From Serripes groenlandicus (lineage: Eukaryota; Mollusca; Bivalvia; Cardiida; Cardiidae): 64,000 nt of DNA. Numbering within the stretch: the stretch's first letter is position 1; the number at the start of each line of letters is the position of its first letter. This document shows, one piece after another, positions 33,495 through 44,870 of the stretch. A program made the position numbers and the translations under genes. The DNA lies in NCBI GenBank assembly GCA_031761405.1, contig JASEVX010000011.1, positions 21,964,003-22,028,002 on the forward strand, written 5' to 3'. The notes under the pieces were generated by a model that was given only the letters and a program-made list of their open reading frames with translations, was not told the DNA's origin and ran no database searches.

Positions 33495-35136
33495 TAGCTG
33501 CCGTCCACTAGGCCTCCGAAGGGTTCCCGAAAGCGGAATTCGCAAAATCGGGATGTTTCGGCATGTCTTCGCGAAGTTCTGGAACCTTAACACTTCTGGA
33601 CGCCGAAAGTTTATTCGGGACGGCTTCGGGATCTTCGGCAAACCATCGGCAACCATTCGGCAACCATTCGTGACGTTCGGGAACCCATCGCCATTAACTC
33701 GGCACCTTCGGAAATACTTCTGCGAGGCTTCGTAATCTTTTAGCCATCCCGAGCGGTCCCTGAAGGAAGCTGAATCGATGCCGAAAGCTCCCCGAAGACG
33801 ACGAGTGGAAGAGTTCTGTTTCGCGTATACACGGAAGCTATGCCGATCATGTAATGAAAAGATGCCGAATCGTCGCTGAAGACGCCGATTGACAGCAGAA
33901 GGGATGCAGGAGCCGTATTTCCCGAACTATAAAAGAGCGACAGCAGAAGCGATGCCGTCAGTTTGCCAATAGACATCGACTTGTTATGTTGTGAATTGAA
34001 CACTATATAGGCATGTTGCTAAAAGCTACCCCAAAAGAGATTGGGTGTGAACAAATAACATTCAACCAGCCCCTGAACACTCAAGTTCGGATGAAGGCGT
34101 AAACACCTATCTGCCAGCCAAAGCTGAGAAGAAAAATTTATGAAAAAGTCTCGAAGGGATGCCCCCAGCACATCCCACTCTTCTTAGGCTATTATAGGCA
34201 GCAATGACAAGAGCAAGCCGAATCAGAACCTGAAAGAGACTACCAAAGATAGTAAGTCTATTTGTGTTCTTGTTTATGTTATGTGTTATTGGGAATGGCT
34301 CGAACTTCATCCTTATACTCCTGAAGTAGGGCACACTTCTGGGACAAAATGGCATACACTTTCCGCAGCAACACGGAAGTCACGCCAAGGAGGTGTATGT
34401 GTCCCCAGATGCCATGTACCTCAGCGTCATAGCAAGCTTTAGACCAGCAGGAAGGGCGTTACGGAACATGGTGTCCTTTTTCTGAATGTGAGGCGTTATA
34501 CGCTTGAGTATGTCGTCAAATATTATTGGCGTGATCCTCAAATTTTTTTTTGAAGGAGGTGATATCTTCATCTCGGAGTTCCTGCATCAATGTATTGTAC
34601 TGTCCATACTGAAGCCTCCTGTCGTCTGTTAGCCAGGGGCGGACCCACCATCTCAAATACAATGCCAAGGCAAGCATGGCATCCGTTTCAGCTGGGATTT
34701 GAAACTGAAATGCAAGGTGAATGCCTATAACATCCATGGTGCCCCACTAGCAACTGATAACAAAATAGTAGTTCGGCATCGTTTATATACCCCGACTCTC
34801 AAGTCGGCAACATTTCAGCATTCTATCGCCAACAATTCGGCAACTCTTCAGCATGTTCTGCAATGTTACCGCAACCTTTACGCACGATCGGGAAACATTC
34901 GGGAGCCAATTTCGGAACTGTCGGCATTCTTCCGCGTCGCATTTAGCTACTTCGGATAGGTTTCTGCGTTTATACCGCAACCTTTCGTATGCCACTCCGC
35001 GAATACATGCCGAACGAGCCCGATGGCAAAGCTCAGCCCATTTTATTGATTAATGATCCCGAAAGGTTCCCGAAACTAGCAACATTTTATCGGCAACCCT
35101 TCCGCAGAGCATCGGGGCTGTAGTGGACGGCAGCTA
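33495..35136 (-). mobile_element. Decayed PIF/Harbinger DNA transposon
   Basis: Perfect 16-bp terminal inverted repeats TAGCTGCCGTCCACTA, flanked by the 3-bp duplication TTA (33492-33494, 35137-35139), as in PIF/Harbinger. Minus-strand interior encodes transposase pieces. Both subterminal regions are crowded with TTCGGCAAC-like motifs (33620-33720, 34795-35100). Confidence 0.9.
34300..34737 (-). pseudogene. HARBI1-type transposase remnant
   Basis: Read on the minus strand, the N-terminal half of a Harbinger transposase is recognisable in three frames. 34737-34516 contains WWVRPWLTDDRRLQYGQYNT and LMQELRDEDITSFKKKFEDH; 34571-34380 contains FDDILKRITPHIQKKDTMFR and LKLAMTLRYMASGDTYTSLA; further down comes DFRVAAESVCHFVPEVC. 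At least two frameshifts, and the C-terminal catalytic part with its DDE residues is gone. The element could not move itself. Confidence 0.85.
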
Positions 35137-35225
35137 TTAGTCTGCGCGGACTGCTCAGTATTGCTGAAATTATTTCATGCTCGTCTACTGCAGATTTGTT
35201 GTATGTGGGAAAGGGATAAAGAGTG

Positions 35226-35475
35226 AAATGAGCCGTCCTGCGAGAAAACCAACAGTATGGACTATGCGTAATGTATCGACCAAGATCAGACTGCGCAGGC
35301 TAATCCGGAACGGCACATTCTGTCTCAGGGGGATAGAGGTATAGAGTCATGATTCCTGAAACCGAAAATCCACAGGAGGAGAAAAGTGTTTGTCCGTGTT
35401 ACTCTGCGCGGATTGCTCAGTTTTGCTGAAATAGTCGTCTGCTGCAGATGTGTTGTATGTGGGAACGGGTCTAGA
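35226..35475 (+). mobile_element. TIR repeat E copy 4 with MITE arm
   Basis: GAGCCGTCCTGCGAGAAAAC ... TGTCCGTGTTACTCTGCGCG ... GTCGTCTGCTGCAGATGTG ... TATGTGGGAACGGG. This copy has no Harbinger insertion and so serves as the empty site. Confidence 0.82.
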
Positions 35476-36249
35476 GTCTCGACAAGCTAAACCCAACTCA
35501 AGAAGGAGATGACTGATCTGAATATTTGATGAACACAGTTTTCGGATTGGTTGATTTGGCTTTAACGCGACTGAAATCCAGATGGCACGAAAAAAAAGAA
35601 AAAAAAACCTCGTATTCGCCCTAAATGTTATTCTTTATGTTATCCAAGTAAATCCAGGGTAGAAAATGTATCGTTTTTTATCAATAAAGTGAACTTGAAT
35701 CGTTTTCAATTGTCCCGATGAAGGGGTTTCCTATTTAAAAATACTTACCCCGTTACTGACAGGGTAGAATTTGCGATGGAAAAAGTATCGAAAACAAGAA
35801 AATCTCACCGATTATAGGTAGGTGTATTTAATATGTCAGTTATCATATTTTAATGCCCCAAATACAAAAATTACACTTATTTTCTTAAAATTGGATTTTT
35901 TTTTTTCGACAGTTGGGTATCTGGAGTTCAGTCGCTTTAACGCCGTTTCCAGTCGTATCACGGCGGTTAGTTCACATACGCATGTGTTTCCTGGCTTACT
36001 CTTTTTTATACATAAATTTAACTGACGCATTTTAAAGTCGCAATTTCAAATCCTAAAAAGATGTTTGCCCGTATGAGCAATCGGGAACTGATATAACTAT
36101 GTTTTGATTAGGATATGGTTAGAATTAAAACGAGATATATACATGTATTCGACAAGTAATCGCCAGTCCAACGTATTTCGAAATGTAAACTACATTGGCT
36201 GAACAGAATTTACAAGTTTATTTATAAATCGACTCGTTTTATTTTACAG
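35476..36249. other. Intergenic DNA with one SINE B remnant
   Basis: Mostly unassigned. 35920-36005 (minus) matches a SINE B tail (CTTTAACGCCGTTTCCAG, CACGCATGTGTTTCCTGGC-like). Confidence 0.5.
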
Positions 36250-36316
36250 ATGTTGAGAGTTGCAGTATTCGTTATGTTGGTCTTTACGGTTTGTGACGTT
36301 ATGGGCGATGATTTCA
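36250..36316 (+). CDS. Candidate first coding exon with signal peptide
   Basis: A strong acceptor (GTTTTATTTTACAG) is followed at once by ATG. The frame reads MLRVAVFVMLVFTVCDVMGD then DF and meets donor GTGAGT in phase 1. A positively charged start, a hydrophobic core and a small residue before acidic residues form a textbook signal peptide. It suggests a small secreted or type I membrane protein on the + strand between the two main genes. I could not identify the next exon, so product and reality are unproven. Chance occurrence is the alternative. Confidence 0.5.
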
Positions 36317-37400
36317 GTGAGTTTATTTTATAAAAGTGTCTTTTTTAAAAAACCATTATTAAACTCAATTGTATCGTTGTAGCGACTTTTCTAATAATTG
36401 TTAGTGTCTGTTGTTCAGATATTTTCGACTTAATTCTTAGCCTATAAGCATATTCACATACTTATTTATGATTCATTCCACCTTTCCTAGCAATAATCTA
36501 AAATGCTGCCTGTTACTGTTATACTGACATAAAACAAGTGGAGTTTCAATTCCATTTTTTTTTTTGAAATATGCATCTATCACAAAATGACATGCAGGTG
36601 GTCAGCGAAGACTGGTGCATTAAGAACTCAACATTGCTTGACACAGCTCATTACTTGCACACTATTGATCTTAAATTGGCCACTTTACAATTAATTTCAC
36701 ACCATACATCTATATTTAACTCTTTTCCACATAAAGATGTTTTCTAACGATTCTGTAGCAGATTTGTCATGAGCAATATCTCTTGCCACAATACTTTCAA
36801 CTCAATTTAGTAATTTTCCATATTTACGTCAAGATGATTGCGAAGTCTTTTACTGCAGATTCATCGTATGTAAGAAAGGGTTAATAAAAGAAAAGGAAAA
36901 ATTATACAAGTAATAATTCCATAATGCAAAATGACTAGATTTAAACAGATCTATTTTTCATTTCTTTATCTATCAATCACTGTATTATTTCAACATGAGC
37001 ATTTACATTGTTGTTTCATTCAGAGACATATAAACACATGTGTTTATATATCTATTATATATCTATTTGTGGGTAAATAGTTTGACCTCTTTGTCAAATA
37101 AATCAAACGATTAATCTAGTATAGGATACGGGTAAACCCTAGATCATCGGTTAATATAAACCTTGGTTATCATTGGTGAATGTACATTGTATCAGATGCA
37201 ATCAAAATCTTAGACAACGGACAACTAGTTAAAGCTAAACAATTAAAAGTTCAATAATGGGAAATGCTTACGAAATAGATTTATAGTAACTTGTTGTATA
37301 GAAACATTTGCGATTGCTTGCATTATCAAAACATGAATATAAACAGTGGAGCTAACTAAAATGTGGAATGTCAACCCATTACGTTTACACGTAGTCTTAC
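36317..37400. other. Intergenic DNA with one old MITE
   Basis: 36716-36885 is a worn minus-oriented MITE (CTTTTCCACATAAAGATG ... TATGTAAGAAAGGGTTAA). The remainder is AT-rich and unassigned. Confidence 0.55.
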
Positions 37401-37516
37401 CATTAGAACGAGTCGATCCTCCGAGAACAACATCATTGATTATAAATCTTTTGCTGAAAGATGCAATTTCGGCACTATCGTCATCTGCATCGTTGCCAGA
37501 GAGTGCAGTACGCCTC
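37401..37516 (-). CDS. Weak candidate exon
   Basis: On the minus strand a frame open for about 110 codons includes RRTALSGNDADDDSAEIASF then SKRFIINDVVLGGSTRSN, followed by donor GTAAGA. A possible acceptor is GGACGAAG at 37517. The residue mix looks protein-like, but no family is recognised and there is no start codon. Two other frames across the same DNA are also open on the + strand. Confidence 0.2.
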
Positions 37517-37652
37517 CTTCGTCCAGAATTAGAACAATTCAGAAGTACATATCGAGTTGTTGTAGAGACATATTATAGACATCGTTTCGACAAATTTGTA
37601 ACCATTATTTGTAAAAAATATGGCAAACGTCATCCCATTTCAAACAAAAGCT

Positions 37653-38250
37653 GTCGGAGGACAGCGCCCTCGACTTTGTTGTGCTTGCCAATTAAACAAA
37701 ACTTTTTTGGGTGATACAGAAAACATAACCAAGTACTTTATCATATATTTATAAGCAAAGTACTGTATAAGGTGAAAAAGGGTCATAATTCTTACATATT
37801 TTTTTTATTTTTTTATGAATAATTTAACCAAAATTCTCAATAAAAAAAGGGCCATAATGCTTACAAAGAATTGACAGAGTTATGTACCCTTGTCTGTTGA
37901 TGGAGGTAATGATGGTGAATAAGTATTGTAAGTGTATAAGCTTTATCTCTAATGGTTTTGAAAAAACGTGGGGTGGTACGAAAAACTTAACCAAAATTCT
38001 AAGTCGAAAAAGGGCCATAATTCTTACGAAAACCTTGACAGGGTTATATACCCTTGTCTGTTGTTGGAGGTAATGACGGTGAATAAGTGTTGTAATTTTC
38101 TAAGCAATGTCTGTAATGGTTTTTAAAAAAAGTGAATTGGTACAAAAAACTTAACCAAGGTGTGACACAAACGCAGACGCCGACGCCGACGCCAACGTCG
38201 CCGCCGAGGTGAGTAGTATAGCTAGCCTTTTTCTTCGAAAAGTCGAGCTA
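37653..38250 (-). mobile_element. Hairpin-ended element B, inverted copy
   Basis: Read on the minus strand: 5' arm AGCTCGACTTTTCGAAG, body units ACTTATTCACCATCATTACC, 3' arm AAAGTCGAGGGCG, hairpin GCTGTCCTCCGACAGC, TTTTGTTT. It matches 13485-15100 without the nested element. Confidence 0.82.
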
Positions 38251-39092
38251 AAAATTAAAAGAATGTAAAACTTGGAATTCAAATACAACTGAAATTAATG
38301 TTGGTAAATGCAACCGACATTTAGATGAATTGAATCCAATCAACTTGTATTCCAGCTACTTGGATAATTTAACCCTTCTGAATTAAATCACGGATTTACA
38401 CCCTGGATTTTCCACAGTCATAATTTAGATGCGCAGTAAAAATAAAACCTTCAGAATTGGGAAAGAATTACCAACCTGCAGCTTTGCATCGCCCGATTCG
38501 AGTCTTTGCAGAGAGTCATATATTGACATAAGTATTTTAGTCAAGAGTTATAAGAATCTACTTGTTATTTAAGGTTCAATTGTAGATAATGATCTATAAA
38601 TTAAATCATGCCTTATCAATCAAATATATATGCTAAATGTTACGGAAATTGCTTAAAATGGTTCAGGAAATTGTTTGAAGCAGTCTGTAACAATCGATGA
38701 ATAGTGTCAAGCGATTTACTCTTAAAATTGAATTCAAATACATGTGCAATCTCGCAGTGTATTTCTAATTGCAACATCGCTACAGTAGAAAGTAAACGAT
38801 TGATAAGTAATATATTTTTAATATAGAGTGAGACTCGTTATTTGAAGTATCCTAGAGGAACAATTAAAGTTTTACCAGTGACATGTCAAAATGCTGAAGT
38901 GTAATAAGAGTTACAAGACTACAGTCACTGGAGATACACATTCTGACAGTACACTCTAAAACCACAGCATCAGTGTCGAAGAACTTGAATGCATGAAATG
39001 TAATGTCGTAATTAACCTTGTGGGCTGCGCTTTAGTCTATAATAAAATCAGACACCAGATTGGTATCATCGGACAGCTGAAAAAGAAAAAAA
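38251..39092. other. Intergenic DNA, nothing identified
   Basis: AT-rich with no repeat landmarks. The small frame at 38993 is not supported. Confidence 0.4.
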
Positions 39093-39440
39093 AACAAGGG
39101 CACCGCAAAGCGGATGCATCCCCTCGGTATTCAATCATCACATCGAGTTCGCTTGTGATCAGTCCAATTTTGAACTTGACCTTAAACCTATGACCTTGAA
39201 AATATATAGGCTTCTAGACATTGCCATATTCTAACTGTATACCAAGTTTGGTTAAGATCGGTCGAAGGATGTTCAGTGTAGAGTGGTCACAAGGTTGTTG
39301 TTATGGAATAGTCAAAGTTCAATTTTGACCTTGACCTTCAACCTATGACCACAAAAGGACCTATAGAAGCTAACGCTTATGTACAATTCGTACGATTAGT
39401 CTCTAACACTATAATATAGACCATATAAACTATATGACAG
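39093..39440 (-). mobile_element. 3' end of another hairpin-ended element
   Basis: On the minus strand it ends CATCCGCTTTGCGGTG (hairpin) plus CCCTTGTTT. The interior has GGTCAAGGTC-type text (TTGACCTTGACCTTCAACC). The 5' end was not found. Confidence 0.6.
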
Positions 39441-39489
39441 TTTAACATTTTATTGTAAAGTGTTCATGTTAGACTTTTGGGATTAGTAA

Positions 39490-39750
39490 TTCCATGGCCA
39501 AATGTAATGCTCGGCAACCATTCTTTCCAACGTTTGACAAAAGTCATTGTGACAAGCGTCATTCGCCTCACACCAATGGGCTTACAGTCTTTGTGGAAAA
39601 AGCAGCCAGTTGCTTGGAAAGAATGTTTAGTGGATTCGGTCTGAGAAAGCTAAAAAAAAACCGCACGAGTAGGTGAACTGGTTGCCGTGATATAACTGAA
39701 CAATTGTTGAAAACGGCGTTAAGCCAAAATAAATAAATCAATCAATCCAA
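39490..39750 (+). mobile_element. SINE B, head truncated
   Basis: GTTTGACAAAAGTCATTGTG, AGCAGCCAGTTGCTTGGAAA, GATATAACTGAACAATTGTT, AAATAAATCAATCAATCC. Confidence 0.85.
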
Positions 39751-40290
39751 ATTTATGTAATCCGCCATCTGCAGTTAGTCCTTTGCTGATAGCACTTTCA
39801 GTGCTTTGATTTCTGAGGACTATAATTTACGCTTAGTTATTATTACGCACCGAATAAATGTGACAGCTCAACGACTTTAGTTTCAGTTTTTGTAAAAGTA
39901 TCCGAACAACTGTTTATCATATATTGTATGATGTTTAAATTATGGTAATATCCATCGTGAACTATTCGGCAGATCCACCAATAAGGTAATAAAATAATTA
40001 AGTGTTAATAGATATCGTATTCAGTGGGTGGTGGGGGGTAAAACTGGTTTGGTTTCGTATTGACCAACTTTAATTACGTCACGCAATTTGATAGATAGCC
40101 TATTTACACGAACAGAGACACATCTGCTGCATACGATTTTTGAAAACATTGCGGCAAAATGAGAAATTTCATTGATAAAAGGAAATTACAGCTTTATACT
40201 GGAAAAAACGAAATACACTTCAAATGTATGTTTTTTACTATGTTTCAGTCCAAATAACCTTTTATCTACGGGTCTTCTTAGTTTGGGATC
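39751..40290. other. Intergenic DNA with a MITE scrap
   Basis: A short MITE-like piece near 40120-40160 (CATCTGCTGCATACGATTTT). Otherwise unassigned. Confidence 0.4.
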
Positions 40291-40507
40291 TTACCCCTTT
40301 CCCTCATATACTATTGACGCTTTCTGATGCCTCTGCAGCAGACGGCTTTTTAAAAACATATTGACAAAAGAAGAAATCGCACAAAACGTGCAATTTCTCC
40401 TTTTGCCACAATGTTTTCCACTTTTAGTCATAGGAGATTTTCTATGTTTTGACAAAATACGTTCAAAGTCGTCTGCTGCAGAATTGTCATATGAGGGAAA
40501 GGGTTAA
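40291..40507 (-). mobile_element. Foldback MITE
   Basis: TTACCCCTTTCCCTCATATA to TATGAGGGAAAGGGTTAA. Confidence 0.9.
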
Positions 40508-40559
40508 GAATTAAAATAAACTACATTGTTGAGTACTTTATGAATCTTTTGACATCAGA

Positions 40560-40789
40560 TGGAATCCGCTGTGGTCGAGTGGTTAGCGTCGGGGATTTCG
40601 AAACCGGGTGTCCCGGGTTCGATCCCCAGTCGCGGCACTACGGTCATGGTGGAGTGCCCTTGGGCAAGGCACATTTTCTAGCCTGGTACTGGTTTGTTTA
40701 CCCAGGGATCATGAATAATTAAATTGAATTGCGCGCTAAATGACCTTGGCTGTTGATGCGCCATAAAACAATATACATTCATTCATTCA
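40560..40789 (+). mobile_element. SINE A with a different 3' tail
   Basis: Head and body match the 9571 copy (GTGGTCGAGTGGTTAGCGTC, GGGTTCGATCCCCAGTCGCG). The tail is GCGCGCTAAATGACCTTGGC with GATGCGCCATAAAACAATAT and (CATT)n. Target duplication TTTTGACATCAGA (40547-40559, 40790-40802). Confidence 0.92.
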
Positions 40790-40802
40790 TTTTGACATCA
40801 GA

Positions 40803-42589
40803 AAATAGTAACACACTTCTCAATTGACTGCTAATACAAAGTACTGGGAGAAAAGGATGAACATTATGACATCAGGAACTCGGGTAAATCCCGAAGTTGG
40901 AACTTGGAAGGCTCTACGATATATTATAGGTTATTGTAGGTTATTGCATCTATAGTATGTATGGGAAAATATTGTGTTGGAGGACAGGGCCTCCGCTGTC
41001 AGTCGCCAAATGCAAAAGAAAAAACCAATTTGCAAAAACAGCTGCAAAAGAAAAATCTCGCCAAATTGAGCCGCCATTTTGTTTATATAAATGCTTTAAG
41101 CGACGTGTTTTTTCAGCAACACAACACAAGCTATCGATCTTTGTATAGCTTATTGCGATAACTTTAACAGGAATTCAGTCTTGATATTTGACAATCTGAA
41201 GGTCAAGTTACTGTTTATTGGACGGATTAGTGTCATGACCGATAAACTGATGTTTTTATTGTCAATTAAAGAGACACATGGTTAACTGATTGCTCTTTGA
41301 TTGGACATATTTTAATCAAGATTATGTTTGACCCAACACTTTCGTGTGCGGACAATTAAAGAAGTTTATTTTAAGTGTGGAAACAATAGTTTTATGAAAC
41401 TCTAGTGGAAAACAAAAGTAATTGATTTAATGAACTATAGTGTATTATAAACTCTGCACAGCAAGGGTAAACAAAATTAAAGCATTCAATCAGTATTATT
41501 CTCTAAATGGCTTCGAAATGTAAACTAGATTGTCTCCTTTCTGAACCTCGACCTGCCAAAATACAAAAAAAAAATGAAGCTAATGCCAGAAAATTTCATG
41601 GAAAGTTGGAAATGACTGGCTCAGTTATGATCCTATATCAAAGTTTATGCTATTAAAACACAATGTAGAAACATTTTCACCTCTCAGGCTCTGGTAAGAA
41701 AGAAAATGACATATGTGTACTTTGCTGCAAAGCAAATCTTGTTATGATAGTTACTTTAATATACAACATAAACATGTGCTATTGGTAAATGAAATAAGAG
41801 AAGAAATAATGTATTTGATATAATATATTTTTTTAAACTCTTTGTCCATTTAATTGTTTCCATGTATAAAATAATTGGCACCAAAGTTGGCTCCAACTGT
41901 GGCTTCTCTGGCTCCAACTTTTTTATTTTGGTTCCTTTTTTTTCAATTTGGTGAATGTGTTGGCTAAAGAAATATTTTGTCCAGGGGAGGCCCTGGAGTA
42001 GTTCCTTCGGCTGAGTTGCCTGAGAAAGTTCTCCGCTGAAGGAACAAGTACCAGCACAATAGATTCCTATAACCATGCAATAACCTTTTTATTGTATAAT
42101 TTGATATTGGCTATTTAAAATATGGCGTTTTGTTTGTTTTTAACACTTCACCATTTAAAAAATTAACACTCGTTTTGGATTGTTTAGATAAATAAACATT
42201 AACTGTCTATGGCGCAATTATACTGTCCTTTCCGATTGTATCTAGGATCGTTGGAAAATATAATTTACAAATTGCCATTGTTGTACTACATTTGCTTTCG
42301 ACTCGAAATTGAATGGTTGACAAAATGATGTGTAACTTAGTCACTGTAACACTTTTTCAACAGTGTTTTTTATTAAGAACTCGTGTATTGTCTTATTCTG
42401 GTATTTACACCCGGATATTTGTGTTCTTTATTACGAATTAGATGCCCCTTTTGACCTCGCAATATGTTCAGTAAAGCGAATACACATCTTCTATATTGTG
42501 TTGAAAAATTTCACATCGTTCGATGACAAAAACAACTAGAAGACCTACCTTTAAAACAACCATTTGCTTATTCATCCTAGCAGTTATGA
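40803..42589. other. Long unassigned intergenic stretch
   Basis: No exon chain found. A hairpin-like GTTCCTTCGGC ... CTGAAGGAAC lies at about 42001-42046. The 47-codon ATG frame starting at 41507 (MASKCKLDCLL) lacks support. Confidence 0.4.
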
Positions 42590-43229
42590 ATCCCTTTTGA
42601 TGGGCTTAGGCATTATGTTGTCAGCTCAATCACTTAAGAAGCCTTTGTCCAATCATCACCAAATTTTGTCAGAATGTGTATTGGCATAATATCTTGGAAA
42701 AGTTGGATAACTAGCCATATCGCTTTAGTCACTCGAGAGTTATCGCCCTTTAATTATAGAAATTACCTAATATTGGTCTTGTCAGCCAAATAACTTAAGA
42801 AGCCTTTTGTCCAATCATCACCAAATTTGGTCAAAATGTTTATTGACATACTATCTCATAAGTTTGATAACCAGCCATATCGCTGTAGTCACTTGAGAGT
42901 TACTGCCCTTTAATTATAGAAATTACCTCAAATCGGTGTTGTACGATCAATTACTTTATCCAATCATCACTAAATTTATTCAGAATGTGTATGGGCATTT
43001 TATTTGATCATCACCAAATTAAGACAATATGTTGATGGGCAGAATATCTTTGTCAGGTTTGATAACTAACCACGTTGTCTTAGTCACTCCACACTTATGT
43101 CCCTAAAAATGGCCAAAACTGTATTAACAGTGTCCACTCTCTAAATTTGCCTGACGTACAACCACTTATCACTATACTTGGTCTCAAAAAAACAGGACAG
43201 CCGTATTTTGTGACAGTTGGCACTCTTGT
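42590..43229 (+). repeat. Repeat family F, second region
   Basis: Units with CCAATCATCACCAAATTTGG, TTTGATAACCAGCCATATCG and GAGAGTTATCGCCCTTTAAT. It ends TGACAGTTGGCACTCTTGTT, so it too looks hairpin-ended. Confidence 0.65.
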
Positions 43230-43233
43230 TTTT

Positions 43234-43491
43234 ATTGGCCGGATTGCTCTAACAATTCCGGTCTATAGATTGGCGATGTCTGTCTGAATGTCCGTCAACA
43301 TTTTGGTTAAAGTTTCAGGTTGAGGCAAAATCTCAGCACTGGAAAGGGTTACAAACTTGAAACTTTGCCTGAAGGTAACCAGTAACAAGTTCTATTGATT
43401 TCTATGGTTACTTTGAACTTGACCTTGGTTGGCGATTTTCAAGGTCAAATTGCCGACAATCCGGCCTTACTGTCTTCAGCGGTTTCTTGTT
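43234..43491 (+). mobile_element. Hairpin-ended element H, 258 bp
   Basis: 5' arm GGCCGGATTG, local complement CAATTCCGGTC, 3' arm CAATCCGGCC, then TTTCTTGTTT. A short interior with TGTCTGTCTGAATGTCCGTC. It abuts the end of repeat F. Confidence 0.75.
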
Positions 43492-43616
43492 TAGGAATAA
43501 AAAACCAGGGTTAAAAAAACATGACAATATAAGGAATTAATCCTGCATGATTTTAAAGACTTTTGCCATTTGGAATGGGTCAGAATATCTGACCCATGAG
43601 ATGCCTAGAAAAAGTC

Positions 43617-44155
43617 AAGGTGAGTTATTGTGGTCCTCTTTGTCCGTTGCGTGTCTGTCATCATCTTCTTCTTAAAAGTCATTAGGTCAACAATTGGGAT
43701 GAAACTTCACAGGAAGCATCCTTTCAATGTCCTTCAAATTATTTTGAGCCATGTAGAATTCTGGTTTCAATGGCAACTGAAAGAAAAAAATAAGATAAAA
43801 GAGGGGGGAGGGGTGTTTTGCCTTATATGGCTATAGTGAACATTTTAAAAATATTCTTCTCCTAAACTATTTGGCCGATTTCCAAAAAGAATTGTAGATA
43901 TGTCACTTGGGTAACCATGCATTGATCAGAATCCTTCAAGACATGTTAAACAGGCAGCCCTGTATTTTCCTCATATGGCTTCAATGAAAACTTCTTCCGA
44001 AATATCTTGGCAATTTCCAAATAATTTTGTAGGAATGACCCTTGGGTGACCCTTTACTAGATTCCTGGTAAAAAAATTGAGTTATTGTGATTAGCATGAA
44101 GAATCACATTGCATTACTCAGGTGAGCGATTAAGTACCATCATGCCCTCTTGTTA
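43617..44155 (+). mobile_element. Hairpin-ended element, 5'-truncated relative of 24180
   Basis: Starts in the second arm (CAAGGTGAGTTATTGTGG). Units with TGGGATGAAACTTCACAGGA and TGGGTGACCC. Ends CAGGTGAGCGATTAAG, CATCATGCCCTCTTGTT. Confidence 0.78.
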
Positions 44156-44412
44156 TAATAAACGATGTTAATATCCGGATATAATCTCTTTGTAAAATAT
44201 ATCTATGATACTGTCTATCAAAACCATATGTGACTTCACAACAACAATGTATATTGATTTTTACTGTCCTTTTAGTTTTCTATTTGGTTTTCAGGATCAA
44301 TTTGTTTCTTTGATCTTTTACAATACAATGCCGCAGTTATATCTTTGCTCAGAACACTTATTATTTATGCCTGGATGACAAATCAGCACAATGACAAATG
44401 TGACCTTGAATC

Positions 44413-44673
44413 CCTTACCACATGCAACAAATCTGCAGCAGACGACTTTGAAAACCTTTATTCAAAGATAGGAAAACTCTCTAAATAAAAGAACAATTAT
44501 TGAATAAAGTTGAAAACATTGTGGCAAAAGGAGAAAACGCTCATTATTACACAATGTTTCAGAAGTCGTCGGCTTTTCAATTAATTGCATTTTTTTGATC
44601 ATTTTGCCTAGAAGTTTTCAAAAGTCATCTGCTGCAGATTTGTTTGATGTTGTTTGATGTTGGAAAGGGTTTA
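44413..44673 (+). mobile_element. Foldback MITE, rearranged
   Basis: TTACCACATGCAACAAATCT, GTTGAAAACATTGTGGCAAA, GTCATCTGCTGCAG. Right arm partly repeated (TTTGATGTTG twice). Confidence 0.72.
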
Positions 44674-44750
44674 ATCAGAGGACTATAATAGATACGGGGA
44701 AGTGGAGAAAACTGGCCTTTTTACCCACAATATCTCTCTTATTACTCAAT

Positions 44751-44870
44751 CGGAATCCGCCGTGGTCGAGTGGTTAGCGTCATGGATTTGAAACTGGGTA
44801 TCCCGCGTTCGATCCCCATTCGTGACACGGCGGCGTAAATTCCAAATAAAACAAATAAAACTTATAACTC
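44751..44870 (+). mobile_element. SINE A head with short tail
   Basis: CGTGGTCGAGTGGTTAGCGT, GCGTTCGATCCCC, then directly GGCGGCGTAAATTCC. Body deleted. Confidence 0.75.

Larger units (their letters stand above)
33345..35220 (+). mobile_element. TIR repeat E copy 3 with MITE arm, split by Harbinger
   Basis: Left part 33345-33494 (GAGCCGTTCCACGAGAAAAC ... GTATGTCCGGGTTA). Right part 35137-35220 (GTCTGCGCGGACTGCTCAGT joined to a MITE right arm). The same E-MITE junction occurs in copy 4. Confidence 0.78.

Noticed and set aside
37346..37714. 122-codon + frame
   Set aside because: It starts at GTG, overlaps another open frame, and its last third runs into a hairpin-ended element.
41507..41650. 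ATG frame MASKCKLDCLL
   Set aside because: Only 47 codons, no donor at its end, and no homology that I recognise.
41756..42076. 106-codon minus-strand frame
   Set aside because: Low-complexity Lys-rich content, no splice sites and no recognisable family.
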